Origin: Sacculina carcini
Lineage: Eukaryota > Arthropoda > Thecostraca > Sacculinidae
Length of the DNA stretch: 64,000 nt
Direction of reading: 5' to 3'
Assembly (NCBI GenBank): GCA_916048095.2
Contig: OU696575.1
Coordinates: 7,385,001-7,449,000, forward strand
The number at the start of each line of letters is the position of its first letter. The first letter of the stretch is position 1. The notes beneath the pieces are model-generated. The model was given only the letters and a program-made list of their open reading frames with translations, was not told where the DNA came from and did no database searches. Both the position numbers and the translations under genes were made by a program. Shown in pieces: positions 19,857 to 31,195 of this stretch.

Positions 19857-20531
19857 TTACCCTGGTAAAGAATTACACCCCAAGTCGAGTTTTGAAAATC
19901 TCATACATATTTTGGTGCTACCAAGCAAACGCAAGCTACAGCACATTGCAGCGGTTTCGTCAATGTTGAAGACCTGCTTGGGTGTGAAGCCGCCCTCTTC
20001 CACTCGTGTTTTGAAGAAGGCAGGAAAGGAACTTGCAGCTTCTCCATCTGCGCTGGCTGCTTCCCCACTCTTTGTGACGCTGTGGAGGCCTGCTCGCTCC
20101 CTGAATCGGTGGAACCAGCCCCTGCTCGCCGTGAGTGTTCCTTGTGTCCAGCTGTTGGAGGGCGGTGTTTCCTGTAAGTCTTCCCACAGTGACAAGGCAC
20201 GTTCTCGTACAAGTCCCAGGCTAATGGGCATCTTGCGTTGTGTCCTGTCCTCCATCCAATTGATCAACATGTTTTACATCGTGTTGAGACGGGAGTCCCT
20301 TGCGTCACAAAAAACAAGATACGTTGCATATGATCTTGAAGTAGGTGCCGGGCGGTAATTGTCCCTGTTCTTCCAAATTGTTGACACTGTAGACCTTGGG
20401 ACACCCATTTCCGCAGCCATGGCTGAGTGAGTCATACCTGCCTCATATTTCCTTATAAGCTCTAGCTTATCTTTGGGAGGTAGACATATGTTTCTTAGGC
20501 GTGGGGGCGATGGTAGATTTGCGTGGAGCAC
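19857..20531 (-). pseudogene. Tigger/pogo-type transposase with CENP-B-like HTH, truncated
   Basis: One minus-strand frame from 20531 to 19857 broken by a single TAA (20271-20273). The N-terminus has a pipsqueak/CENP-B-type helix-turn-helix: 'KDKLELIRKYEAGMTHSAMA' and 'GVPRSTVSTIWKNRD'. After the stop, the second DNA-binding domain (HTH_Tnp_Tc5/CENPB) reads 'LINWMEDRTQRKMPISLGL' and 'ASRGWFHRFRERAGL'. The first DDE acidic residue is in 'VFNIDETA', after which the frame decays. The second and third catalytic acids are missing. Tc1/mariner superfamily, pogo group. Confidence 0.88.
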
Positions 20532-20612
20532 ATGAACGCTACACCACGCCTACGAACGCCTGATGAAGGTGGAGCACATGAACGCTACACCACGCTTACG
20601 GCTGGTGCGAGA
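20523..20612 (+). repeat. Direct duplication of about 46 bp
   Basis: 'gtggagcacatgaacgctac' occurs at about 20523 and 20569, each followed by 'accacgc' and a variant of 'cttacg'. Two tandem units at the 5' edge of the Tigger relic. Confidence 0.75.
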
Positions 20613-20806
20613 CTGAGGCTGCGATGTGTGGCGGCGGCGCGCAGGGCAATGTCGGGAGGGTGGCGCACGAGATTTGAATCGGGATGGTGGCGCGATAATA
20701 AAAATTAGGCGCTGTCGAATTCGCCAAATGTCAAATTGTGAACGGTCGAATATTCTATATATTGGATATATTGGAGATCCTAAAGAATTTGTGAGATATT
20801 GGAGAT

Positions 20807-21202
20807 TGTAGATGTATTATAAAAAAAACACAAAAACAACAAGACAATATACGCACTTCACACACGCCGAACACTTCAACACTTCAACATAAAACACTCT
20901 CGCAACTACAATTCCCTGAATCACACTTTAACACACAGGACCACGCAATCCCAACAGGCACACACAGGCACCGAACTACCCTGCTCCCAATCCGCCAACA
21001 CAGCCGAAACGTCACACACACACGCACACACGTTCACGCAAAAACGCATTGCGGACTGTTTAGCGCATTCCTCTCTCCTCTGTGAACCACTTGGCTCAGC
21101 GCTCACACCTCTGCTTATTTGTACGCTCACACTGATGCACCAGCATGCACACGCAGAAAATAGCAATAGCAGCTACCGAAAACCAAACACCAATTCACCA
21201 CA
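20807..21202 (-). repeat. 3' LTR of the RT-deleted element
   Basis: 396 bp, matching 23681-24074 over its whole length with only scattered differences, most in the A-rich 20820-20845 part. Begins after TSD 'gagat'. Confidence 0.93.
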
Positions 21203-21227
21203 CGCCCTCCTGATGTACACATCACTA

Positions 21228-23075
21228 TCATTGAATATAGTCCTCCAACCAAACCGGTGGTCGCCGTACACGACCTGATCTCCTCTTACCTGGATCGATG
21301 ATATCAGCATCTTGGTCATCGTCGCTGCTATTCTCCATCTCTCGCCGGTCCTGTGGTTCGCAAGTAGTGCGTGCACTGTTGCTGTCATTCAGGCTCTCAT
21401 CTTCATCCTCACTATCGATACGACGAATGTCGAGGATATGACGAGGCACTCCGTCGACCTCGACATTGTTGTGAGACGTGATGCTTGTCAGCCGACCCGG
21501 TGACCAACGTGACGTACAACGGCAATTAGGCGGTTTCACTAGAGCACATTCATCCATCCGTAATTTCGGAGAGCTTGGGCTCTCAACGATACCAGGTTCC
21601 ACACGGGGGTGCCGCCAGCCGTAAGTGAACAACGAACTGCTCGGTGAGACCGCTGACCTTGCATCCCTCGGCGACAAATTATAATAAAAAACAACATTCA
21701 GCGGTGACTTTCCCGTACGCGCTGCCATGCGTTTGATGGTACGGTGGTTTCTCTCGACAATTCCATTGCCGGACGCTCGATAAGCAGCACGAAACCTACG
21801 ATTCACTTTCCACTCGGAGCACAATTCGGCGATACAGTAGGAATGAAACGTTGTGCTGTTATCGAACAAGAGCTCTGATGGCGGTCCTCTCTCAAGAACC
21901 AATTCCTCCAGCACCCTCGATACGTCCTTGGCATTCTCAGACGTCACCCGCCGCCATATGGCAAGACGACTGGGCCCAGAATCAACGATTGTCAAATAAC
22001 ATTCATTGTTATAGTGTGTTGTATCCACAGCTAATCGTGTCCAGTTGTTGTTTACAGTCAACTCACCGGTTTCATGTTGTACCGGTGCAGGATCAATTGA
22101 GCGACACTGATCACATTTTCTCACACAATCTTCCACTTCCTTTCTCCGGATGTCAGGTTTCACAAGTCTGGCCAGTTGGAGTGACCGTTCTACACCGAAA
22201 TGATGGTCACTAAGCAACTCTTCTACCGTCATATTGCAACAATGTACAGGTTCATTACCTCTACTTTGATTTTTCATCCATCTCTTTTCAACTCTTGTCA
22301 ATGTGTCTGCGACGTTCTTTTGCGATCCGACTAGCGTCACATGGATGTCCCAACTACACTGCTCAACAAGCTCCCTAAACATCCACAGGCGACGGCGGAC
22401 CAGCATTTCCGATAAGACTGACACTTTCACCCTACGGTCTCCTCTAAGCGATGATTTCATCCAACTGTACACGGTGGCTGAGTCAGTGATCACTTCTATT
22501 TCTGACAATTTCCACTTCAGGGCCAAGTTGACGCCTCTTATCGCCGCATCAAGTTCTGCCAAGTTTATGTGTCCAGCATCTGTGCGTTTCCGCATCCATG
22601 CCGCATATTCTAACACCCTGCCATCAATCTCCAGCGCCACTCCGATCACTATGCTGCTGGCATCACACCAAACTCTCCCTCTGGTCAGTCCTGATGCCAC
22701 TGTCCACGGCCCTCTGACCGGATCACATAAATCGACTTTTTTCAAAATCTCCATGAGCTTTTCGTGGGCGTCCTCGCCAACAGGGTCATCCCACGCTCCG
22801 TTTTCACTCAGTCGCTTCACGTAACTACAGGCCACACGGAGCCAACCGCATATTGGATAGTGTCCAATCAGTGCGCCACAGATGGAAAACAATGTCCTGC
22901 GGCTCAAAACATTTCCCTCAATTTTTGGAATTTGGATCAACATATTATTTTCGAAGAAGCGACAGAATTGCAGAGTCTGGCAGAGTGTGGCCCACCTGTA
23001 GCAACCGTAGCAGCACCTGTAGCAGCACCTGTAGCAGAGTGTGATCCACCACGCCTGTACCAACGCCTGTACCAC
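21228..23075 (-). CDS. pol remnant: RNase H, integrase, C-terminal tail
   Basis: 615 residues. After a cysteine-rich junction comes the RT thumb/connection ('GALIGHYPICGWL'), then RNase H (about 130-260) with 'VWCDASSIVIGV', 'INLAELDAAIRG' and 'VITDSATVYSWM'. The integrase zinc domain is 'HHFGV...CVRKCDQC'. The integrase core has its three acids in 'AVDTTHYNNECYLTIVD', 'LLFDNSTTFHS' and 'GNGIVERNHRTIKRM'. The tail 'SGRVRRPPVWLEDYIQ' is a typical gypsy C-terminus. Integrase would insert cDNA in the nucleus. The residues look intact, but protease and RT are missing upstream and an in-frame TGA pair separates it from gag. Confidence 0.85.
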   Translation of the reverse strand: MVQALVQAWWITLCYRCCYRCCYGCYRWATLCQTLQFCRFFENNMLIQIPKIEGNVLSRRTLFSICGALIGHYPICGWLRVACSYVKRLSENGAWDDPVGEDAHEKLMEILKKVDLCDPVRGPWTVASGLTRGRVWCDASSIVIGVALEIDGRVLEYAAWMRKRTDAGHINLAELDAAIRGVNLALKWKLSEIEVITDSATVYSWMKSSLRGDRRVKVSVLSEMLVRRRLWMFRELVEQCSWDIHVTLVGSQKNVADTLTRVEKRWMKNQSRGNEPVHCCNMTVEELLSDHHFGVERSLQLARLVKPDIRRKEVEDCVRKCDQCRSIDPAPVQHETGELTVNNNWTRLAVDTTHYNNECYLTIVDSGPSRLAIWRRVTSENAKDVSRVLEELVLERGPPSELLFDNSTTFHSYCIAELCSEWKVNRRFRAAYRASGNGIVERNHRTIKRMAARTGKSPLNVVFYYNLSPRDARSAVSPSSSLFTYGWRHPRVEPGIVESPSSPKLRMDECALVKPPNCRCTSRWSPGRLTSITSHNNVEVDGVPRHILDIRRIDSEDEDESLNDSNSARTTCEPQDRREMENSSDDDQDADIIDPGKRRSGRVRRPPVWLEDYIQ

Positions 23076-23087
23076 GTCTACTCAACG

Positions 23088-23661
23088 TCAACGTCTAGGA
23101 GGTAGGTGGCATACCCTTGAGTCGCCACGAAGGCTTGAGCTGGGCGTAGCAGCTGCAGCCGCCAACGGGCGTTCCACGAGCTCTGCCATCAGGCACCGTG
23201 CTCGCTCCACGATGTTGCTCAGTGGTAATTTTTCGATCTGCGTCACAGCTCTAAGTTCACGCGACACGACTGAAGGTAGACCTACCACAAATGCCCTCAG
23301 CAGCAACACGTCTGAGTGAATACCAGCAAGTCGCGCCAACCTCCTCAAGTCGGTTATGAAGACATCCACCGGCTCGTCTCTTCATATTCGCCGAGAAAAC
23401 TGCTCGTATGCCTGAAATGCATTAGTGGCAAAAGCCGCAAGAAGAGTCCGTTCAATCTTGTCAGAATCCTGTTTATCCTCATCACTCATTTCAGCGTAGA
23501 CCGCCAAGGCAGCGCCCTCCAGAAAAAGCGGTATAAGCTTCGCCAGATTCTCGATGTTTTTCAGATCAGCAACCAATTTGATTTTCTCGAGCCACTGTAT
23601 TACGTCTCCGCTGCCATCAAAGCATCTCACCATGTCTCCAATTTTAATGGTAGCTGACATT
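23088..23661 (-). pseudogene. gag of the RT-deleted element, one internal TGA
   Basis: Starts at the ATG at 23661 ('MSATIKIGDMVRCFDGSGDV') and reads 'QWLEKIKLVADLKNIENL' and 'FATNAFQAYEQFSRRI'. It is interrupted by a single TGA (23382-23384), then continues in the same frame 'RDEPVDVFITDLRRLARLAG' to a TGA at 23088. The paralogue at 6395 reads 'RRLNVGESVDV' across this site, so the TGA is a substitution. Gag forms the particle around element RNA. The zinc-knuckle region seems reduced to slipped 'CYRC' repeats in the pol junction (22995-23040). Confidence 0.82.
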
Positions 23662-23680
23662 CTGCAGGGCCGAAATAGCT

Positions 23681-24074
23681 TGTAGATGTATTTAAAAAAA
23701 ACAAAAAAAACAAGAAGACAATATACGCAGTTCACACACGCCGAACACTTCAACACTTCAACATACAACACTCTCGCAACTACAATTCCCTGAATCACAC
23801 TTTAACACACAGGACCACGCAATCCCACCAAGCACACACAGGCACCGAACTACCCTGCTCCCAATCCGCCAACACAGCCGAAACGTCACACACACGCACA
23901 CACGTTCAGGCAAACGCGCATTGCGGACTGTTTAGCGCATTCCTCTCTCCTCTGTGAACCACTTGGCTCAGCGCTCGCACCTCTGCTTATTTGTACGCTC
24001 ACACTGATACACCAGCATGCACACGCAGAAAATAGCAATAGCAGCTACCGAAAACCAAACACCAATTCACCACA
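23681..24074 (-). repeat. 5' LTR of the RT-deleted element
   Basis: 394 bp, direct repeat of 20807-21202, followed outward by TSD 'gagat' and inward by 'AGCTATTTCGGCC' and the gag ATG 20 bases from the LTR edge. Confidence 0.93.
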
Positions 24075-24079
24075 GAGAT

Positions 24080-24664
24080 CATAGAGAATTTGTGAGATAT
24101 TGGAGATCGTAGAGAATTTGTGGGATATTGACATCCTAGAGAACGCCAGAAATCTTTGGACCAACAACAACAACAAGAATGATCACGAAACAATACCAAG
24201 TTATGTACCAAGTCTGGTGTTTTTTATTCAACGCACAAGGGGTGCGCCACATCCAGCATGTTTCGTTGTGTGACAAATGTTCTTCTGATTGGACTTCATA
24301 ATCTAGAGAAAAACCACCATAAAATGCAATTTTCCCCTCACTTCTGTAAAGAAGAGCCGGCTCACTGATTATACTCCCGGTTCGCTGAAATGTGCTCAGT
24401 TTTTGCTTCTGCGTCTGCTTCTTTATTTGCGTGAAAGTTCGTTTGTATACTCATAAATGCTCAGGTATAACCCATTTTAGAGAAAAGGGATGCGTTTTCA
24501 TTTAAAAAGCTTGATTATACCATGTTTGGTCGCTTTCAATCGCAAATGTTCAAATATAATACATTCTTGTGGCAACAAATAATTGTGTATGCTACATTTT
24601 TCTAGTTCATACTACCTCTAAAAAATCAATTGTACATATATAAATCGTATTTACAACGCTAATT
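24080..24664. other. Noncoding flank with short direct repeats
   Basis: 'gagaatttgtgagatattgg' style repeats at 24083-24150 also flank the other LTR (20770-20806); they belong to the pre-insertion target. The remainder may be 5' UTR of the following L1-type element. No coding signal. Confidence 0.5.
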
Positions 24665-25561
24665 GTGTATTTTTTCATGTTCGTCCAGTGTATAACGATG
24701 TGTTACAATGGGAAGAATGATCTCCGCCAGCTAACTCAGACATCGGGCCGTGCACGTCCTGTATTTAGTAGACCTTGTCACGTACACATATCTACATACA
24801 CAACACAGTATGAACACATAAACACATATACAAGGAGCAAAAAATCACCACAGCAACCGTCAAAGCAAGCTGAGTTGACTGTCGACTGAGACATCGGAAA
24901 GCTCGAAAACCTGATCCGATCATCCACCCAACTGATAGTAGAAAAATTCGAAACAAAATTTGACTACATGGTGCGGCGAATGGAAATGCTGGAAAGCGAG
25001 CTGCACGATAAAGATGAAAAAATAGCTGAATTAGAGCGACAGTTACGGACAAGCCAGGAAGAAAACTCGGCTCTAAAAAGAAGTACAGAACAACTCGAAT
25101 ATCGAGCAAATGCTTCAACGCTGATATTGACATCCGAACAGTTCGGAGATCGACAGCCCGCTGAAACATACCAACAACTCGAGGAAACGATTCTAGACAG
25201 CTTAAAGGAATCACTACCGGAACTTGTTCTGAAAAAGGAAGATTTCAAGGAAGTCAAAAGATTGTACGGAAAAAATAAAGTTCTTTGCGAGTTCACCCGA
25301 GTGGGAACAAAGAAGATGATATATGAAATACGTTTCATGCAAGCCCAGCGAGGAGCGAGTCGACCGCGGATCTACATGAACGAACTGCTCACACAACGAA
25401 ACCGACAGATCTTCAACAACCTACTGCAGTTGAGAAGAGAAAAACGACTGTACACTGTGTTCACCAGAAACGGAGTCGCATACTGCAAAGTTACGAAAGA
25501 GTCAAACGCGGTGAGAATCCCCGAGGAAAGTAAGTTGACCGAGCTTATTGCGAGCATATAA
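24665..25561 (+). pseudogene. L1-type ORF1 (RNA-binding coiled-coil protein), one TGA
   Basis: The main frame (24968-25561) encodes a heptad-rich coiled coil ('MEMLESELHDKDEKIAELER'), then an RRM-like core ('LILTSEQFGDRQPAETYQQL', 'VLCEFTRVGTKKMIYEIRF') and an L1-ORF1-like C-terminus ('NNLLQLRREKRLYTVFTRNG'). The same frame is open upstream (24665-24886) except for TGA at 24887-24889. 'DIGKLENLIRSSTQLIVEKF' directly after that TGA continues the coiled coil, so the ORF probably began upstream and the TGA is a mutation. ORF1p coats element RNA. Confidence 0.75.
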
Positions 25562-26275
25562 GCACAGATAACGATAGAAAGTTCTGCATTTAGCAGCATA
25601 ATATAATCCCTGAGTAATAATATAGCATAAACCGTCCAATGCACCGACTAAGATTGCATAGCTGAACGTTCGTTGACAGTACAGGCATCGTATACTCCTG
25701 GACATATAAGTTGCAAAATGTAACTGCAGCAAGGCATAGAATTGGAGAAATACGCATATTCGCAACACATCCATAGTCATATAATATTAAAGAAAGTGAC
25801 GGTTGGTATCTAGTTGTTCACTACAATACTCCTCAATGTACAAGTGATAGACGGTCGGGCGCGACGTTTTTGCTGATACCACGCACGAACTAGCCATAAC
25901 CATTCTTAACTACACTTATACACTACATATACTTCCTGACACACGCACTTACATGACACTATACACGTACACCAACACACACCTGTACATCGACAACACA
26001 AGCGCACCCAGACACCTCAAGCAGATCATTACACGTCGACAACTGGAGCACATGGGCATACCCAGACACCTTACAAACGAAGGTACACTCAGGCACCTCA
26101 CACACACAGAAAAAATCAGAAATCTGGCACACATGGTTACGCACAAATACCTGGAGGCGAAATTTTTCATTCGAACTGTCATTTTTCCCCGTTATCAATC
26201 TACAATATCGGCACCCTTAGCGCAGTTTAAAAAGTTTTGTTCGGCAAAGTTTATTGTTGAAATAGTCAAAAAGAA

Positions 26276-29200
26276 ATGATCAGGTCCAACAGCAACACGT
26301 TAAATATTATGTCAATGAACTGTAGAGGACTGGACGAAGTAAAGAAAAGACGAGATGTTATAAATTATTTGAAGACAAAAAAAGACAACAACGTAGTATT
26401 TTTACAAGATACCCATATGACAAAGGAAAAGATACCGTTGTTCAACTCAATATGGAATGGAAGCTGTTACCATTCGATTAGTGACAAATTCCCCAACAGT
26501 AGAGGCGTTGTCATCTGCTTAAACAAAAACTTTTCACATACGCAGCTGGAATGCGAGACTTCCAGCACAGGGAATTTTGTATACGTGAAAATATTAGTCG
26601 ATAAAGAGTCGTACGCCCTGATCAATATTTACGGCCCAAACGAGGATTCACCTACGTTTTTCCAAACAATAGACGAACTGTGCAAATGTTGACATGCTGA
26701 TCATATAATCATTGCCGGTGATTTTAATTTCAGGATGAACCAGTCCAAAGATGCTCTGCACTACAAAAAGGAACACAACTTGAAAGCGAAATACGTATTC
26801 AAGCAAACCGCAAATAATCACGGCCTGATTGATATTTGGAGAAACTTGCATGACGACGAAAATGTGTATACATGGTTAAAAAAAACACCGTTAAAATGTA
26901 GCCGACTTGATATGTTTTTTATTAGCGACCACTTAGCAAACAGAGTGGAAAGTTGTGAAATCGTTCCGGGCTATAGAACTGATCATTCAATGGTAAAACT
27001 TAAAATAGCAACGTACGTAAACAGAGGGCCCGGTTTATGGAAATTCAACAACTCACTCTTAGACGATGACGAATACGTGAAGAGAATAAATGCTTGCATT
27101 ATAGAGACAATTAATATGTACAACACACAAAAAAGAGTGTTAGAATTGAAGCAGCTGGACGTGGACAACTTGAGAGTTAACATTAGTATGGAGCTGCTGT
27201 ATGAAACCTTACTGCTAATGATTCGCGGGGAAACAATCAGTTACAGCTCTCACAGAAAAAGAATCCTGAAACTAGAGTTGGCCAAACTGGAAGATGATAT
27301 AAATGATCAACAGGCAAAATTCAACGTTTCAAAAAGTCCCCAGGATTTTGCTCGAGTAGAAGAGGCAAAACAAAGACTGGAGCTGAAACGTGAAAAAATT
27401 GTACAGGGGCTGATAATCAGATCAAAGTGTAACTGGCATGAACAAGGTGAAAAAAGCACAAAGTATTTTTTAACATTAGAAAAAAGAAACGCCATCAGCA
27501 AGTCAATAACATATTTCCATCACGAAGGGGAAAAAGTAAGTGAACAAGCTTTAATATTGAAATTGATGGGCGACAAAATAAAGTTAACATACAAAGCAGC
27601 GGCGACAACACCAATAGATCCACGAGATATGCAAGCTTTACGAAAGATCACAAGGGAGCAAGCAGTTCGCTTAGAACAACAAATTACGCTCGAAGAACTC
27701 AAAGCCACAATGTCAAGAATGAAAAGCGGTAAATCACCAGGACCAAATGGTTTTACTATAGGTTTCTTTAAAAAATTCTGGGACCCAATCGGCCATATCT
27801 TACTTAAAGCGTTCAAAGAAACACAGTTAAGAGGTGAATTAATACGATCACATAATGAGGCATCAATAACCATGATTCCTAAGAGTGGTACCACGGGCCA
27901 CCAGATTAAAGATTGGCGTCCAATATCCTTATTGAACGTAGACTTCAAGATTTTATCAAGGACGATTGCCGAAAGGATCAAACAAGTAATTCCAGGGTTG
28001 ATCAGTCAAACACAAACTGCATATATCCGAGGGAGAAACATCGCTGAAAACTCCAGATTGGTATTTGACCTCATCCACCATTGTCACAAAAACCAAATTG
28101 CGGCCGTAATCCTGGCAGCGGATTTCCAATCGGCATTTGATACAGTATCGTGGACGTATATGGAAAATATTCTAGAAGCACATAACTTTGGGCCTTTGTT
28201 TAGAAGTCTTATCAATTTGTTCTATTTCAACAAGCGAAATTATTCCAGGATAGGCATGAACGGATATATAGGTGAAAAAATATTCCTAGAACGCGGAATT
28301 AGACAAGGTGATCCTATATCTGGCTATTTGTTCAACTTCGCAGTAGAATTAATTGCTGTCAGGCTTGCAAAAGCAAGTGACGTCCGAGGAATCAAAATAC
28401 ACGATCAAGTTGAAATAAAAATATCACAATATGCTGACGATACTGTTCTATTTCTCGAAGGTGACGCCCAAAATATTGAAAATGCAACCAACGAACTGGT
28501 GAAATTTGCAAAGATGTCTGGACTCAAACTGAATCAAGCAAAAACCAAGCTGCTTGCCCTTGGTGGTTATGCTCCAGTTACCCCAACCGGAAGCAACAAT
28601 TGGGTAGAAGAGCTGAAAATACTAGGAATACACTACACCGCGGACAATATGAGAATAAGAGAAAACTATACGAGAGTCATGAAAAGTGCAGAGTTAGAGC
28701 TGGCGCTGTGGTGCAAGAGAAATTTGACGCCAATAGGAAGAATAACGATAATAAAATCCCTTATCATATCCAAATTTGTGCATTTGTTCAATTCCATTCC
28801 AAGTTTAAGCAAGAATCAACTGAAAAAATTGTCAAGTATTCTGTTCAAATTTGTATGGAACAATAAGACAGATAAAATTAAGCGGAGACAACTTATTCAG
28901 AACTACAGCGAAGACGGATTATGTATGATCGACATCGTAGCTTTCATGCGCAGCATAAAGGCTCGATGGATAAGTAAACTGGCGAACGAAACAGACGGAC
29001 TCTGGACTAGCTTAGCTAGGCTAAGCATTCCAGACGTCGGCGATTTAGTGAATTACGGAACACAAAAATTGAAAAAAATTGAAACCAAAATAACAAACGA
29101 GTTTTGGAAGGACGTTATAATAGCCTGGCGATATTTTATCGAAAACTCCAATCAGGAAGACAGCACCATCATCTGTGAAAGTTTATGGTACTCCGATTAT

Positions 29201-30076
29201 ACGAAATATAAAAGCAGTAAAATTCACAAATGGGATAACGCAGGAATTCGCTTTATAGGCGATATAATAAACACAGAAGAAGCAAGAGTTTTAACGCTTG
29301 AGGAAATGCAGAATAAATTCAATATAAAAATTGATTCTCTCAATTACACTGGCCTTCTAAAAGGAATTGATAAAATAGAATCTGTACTGCAGCATTCGAG
29401 TCATTACATTCAACCCAACATTCCCTATCGAGGGTGGATGATAAGAAATACGACAAAATTCAATCGATTTGCATATAAAAACATGATTTCATATAAAACG
29501 AATAATTCACAAGTGGAATTGGGGAGAACGAAAAGAAAATGGATAGAAGATATTGGCCACTACAGAGCAGGAAGTATAAACACCATTAAATCAGTGACAA
29601 ATTCCACACACTTGCAATACTTCAACTACAAAATCACTCAAAGAATCATCCACACAAACAAAACCGCATATTTGATCGGCATGACAAAATCACACACATG
29701 CACGTTCTGCAAAACACACACAGAAACGATATTGCACCTTTTCTGGAGCTGCCACGTTACAAGAAAATTTATACAAGAAATGAACACACACGTATTGGAG
29801 CCACTAGGTTTCCAAGTGAAAAACGAGACAAAATGGTTTTTCCCGGTTGAAAGAAACTTAGAAACATTGATAATTACTGTCGCGAAAAGATGCATTTATA
29901 CTTCACGTTATATCGACGCGAAGCCGCATATAAAAGCACTAATAGTGTCAATTATGAACGAATACGAAATAGGTCAGACATGCCGCAAACAACTACCCGA
30001 TAGAGCCAAGCATGAAATGTGGAGGATATGGGAGCAGAAACAGAACGAGATAACGTGTCACTTCAATATGTCGTAA
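26276..30076 (+). pseudogene. L1/Tx1-type ORF2: endonuclease-reverse transcriptase, one TGA
   Basis: The endonuclease starts 'NIMSMNCRGLDEVKKRRDV' and has 'FLQDTHMT', 'INIYGPNED' and, just after the TGA at 26690-26692, 'HADHIIIAGDFNF', then 'SRLDMFFIS' and 'GYRTDHSMV'. RT follows: 'MKSGKSPGPNGF', 'DWRPISLLNVDFKILS', 'LAADFQSAFDTVSW', 'GIRQGDPISGYLF', catalytic 'QYADDTVLF'. A C-terminal zinc knuckle 'CTFCKTHTETILHLFWSC' is typical of L1/Tx1. All 1267 codons are in one frame except that TGA, probably from TGG or CGA. Codon use is A-rich, unlike the GC-rich I-like copies. Confidence 0.92.
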
Positions 30077-30598
30077 TAGTGGCGAGTCATGAAATACGAG
30101 CGGCAGAGTGACAAGCTTTGACGCGACGGACTCGCGTATATGATTATCTGTTCACTTGGATGATACCTGTAACGTCCGCACACCGGTATATGTGCAGTTG
30201 ATGTTAAAGAATTCGGCGCATTCTGTTGAATAGTGGGCGCGCTCAATGGATCATTTGACACAATTTCTGGAGAATTTGTTGAATTGTCGTTCATTGTATA
30301 GCTTGTACCGTACCGCTCATTGTATAGCTACAACGCAAACATTAGACACTATACGGGCAAACGTAATGCCGTCCACTAGTGTGATTCACTGAAATGTTCC
30401 CGATGCGAGTAGTTTGTGCTGGTGCCTTGATTGAGTTGTTTTGCGTTTCAATGTTTCAGCCAAAATGTACAGTGGTTGTTAAATTTACGGGTGCTAACTG
30501 AATTGATAGGTGTGTGTGTGCATGTAAAGGCAAAACGTATCTATTTATATCTATCTGTCTGTATTTATTATATGTACGTGGTGATTGTCAATACACTT

Positions 30599-30640
30599 CT
30601 AAAAAAAAACAAAAAAAAACAAAAACAAAAAAAACAACAC
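30599..30640 (+). repeat. A-rich 3' tail of the L1-type element
   Basis: A runs separated by single C, at the expected 3' end of the element. Confidence 0.8.
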
Positions 30641-30759
30641 ATATACACACAATCATAAGACATATGTACTTAAACCCTGTCCGTGTCATGCTTGTTTCTA
30701 GATTTGAGGCAATCATTCGATCAAGCCATCTGCAGGTCAACAACAATGTTACTATTAGT

Positions 30760-30926
30760 CTACCGCTCTGACCCGTTGAAGACGAACGGCAGAAGTCCCT
30801 TGATGTCGGCTACACTCGTGTAGCAGCAGCTCAGTGGCCGCAAGCGCGCGTATTCTGGACGCCAAACACACATGCGCTGATCGAGCGCTACACTTACCAC
30901 AACACCGTCATCAAAACAACACACCC
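30760..30926 (-). CDS. Terminal exon of a WD40-repeat gene (possibly WDR6-like)
   Basis: The minus strand shows a splice acceptor ('tgtttgttagcag' before 30926) followed by 'VCCFDDGVVVSVALDQRMCV' and 'CCYTSVADIKGLLPFVFNG', ending in TAG at 30760-30762. 'SVALDQRMCVW' is the end of a WD40 repeat. The exon begins with the last two bases of a Gly codon, matching the phase left by the exon at 46271-47061. WDR6 proteins end with a 'LDQR..VW' repeat and a 'VAD' tail; my assignment rests on recalled family features only. Host gene, not a transposon. Confidence 0.6.
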
Positions 30927-31195
30927 CTGCTAACAAACACCCACACCCACACAAACACACACACATAAGCGCATCCATCTTCAGGTCGTTATATTAAACA
31001 AAACCACATCCGCGTGTGTGCGCGTGTTTGTGTGTGATTGTCTAGTGTTCCCAAGGCCTATACAATACAAATTTATTGTACAAGAAAAACATGCTGACAT
31101 ATTTGCAAACATAAGAAGGAAGAACCCGTCTTCGTTTTTCAATAAATTATGAAAAGGTGTTCAATGATGATGAGAATCATCGATGAGTCGAAATA

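Larger units (their letters stand above)
20807..24074 (-). mobile_element. Ty3/gypsy-type LTR retrotransposon, RT-deleted
   Basis: A complete element on the minus strand. The 5' LTR is 24074-23681 and the 3' LTR 21202-20807. Both LTRs run TGTGG...CTACA on the element strand, and the 5-bp target duplication 'gagat' is present on both sides (20802-20806, 24075-24079). Gag lies at 23661-23088 and pol at 23075-21228, all in one frame. Protease and reverse transcriptase are missing: gag is followed almost directly by RNase H. The element therefore moved, or was deleted later, as a non-autonomous form. No TGG-type primer site follows the 5' LTR; 'AGCTATTTCGGCC' does. Confidence 0.93.
24665..30640 (+). 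mobile_element. L1/Tx1-type non-LTR retrotransposon, near full length
   Basis: Two ORFs in L1-superfamily order: a coiled-coil ORF1 (24665-25561) and a 1267-codon ORF2 (26276-30076). They are followed by a 525-base 3' UTR and an A-rich tail ('aaaaaaaaacaaaaaaaaac') at 30599-30640. Each ORF has a single in-frame TGA and otherwise reads through. The true 5' end is not marked. The tail ends only about 120 bases beyond the stop codon of the convergent WD40 gene, so the insertion lies in or next to that gene's 3' UTR. Confidence 0.85.
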
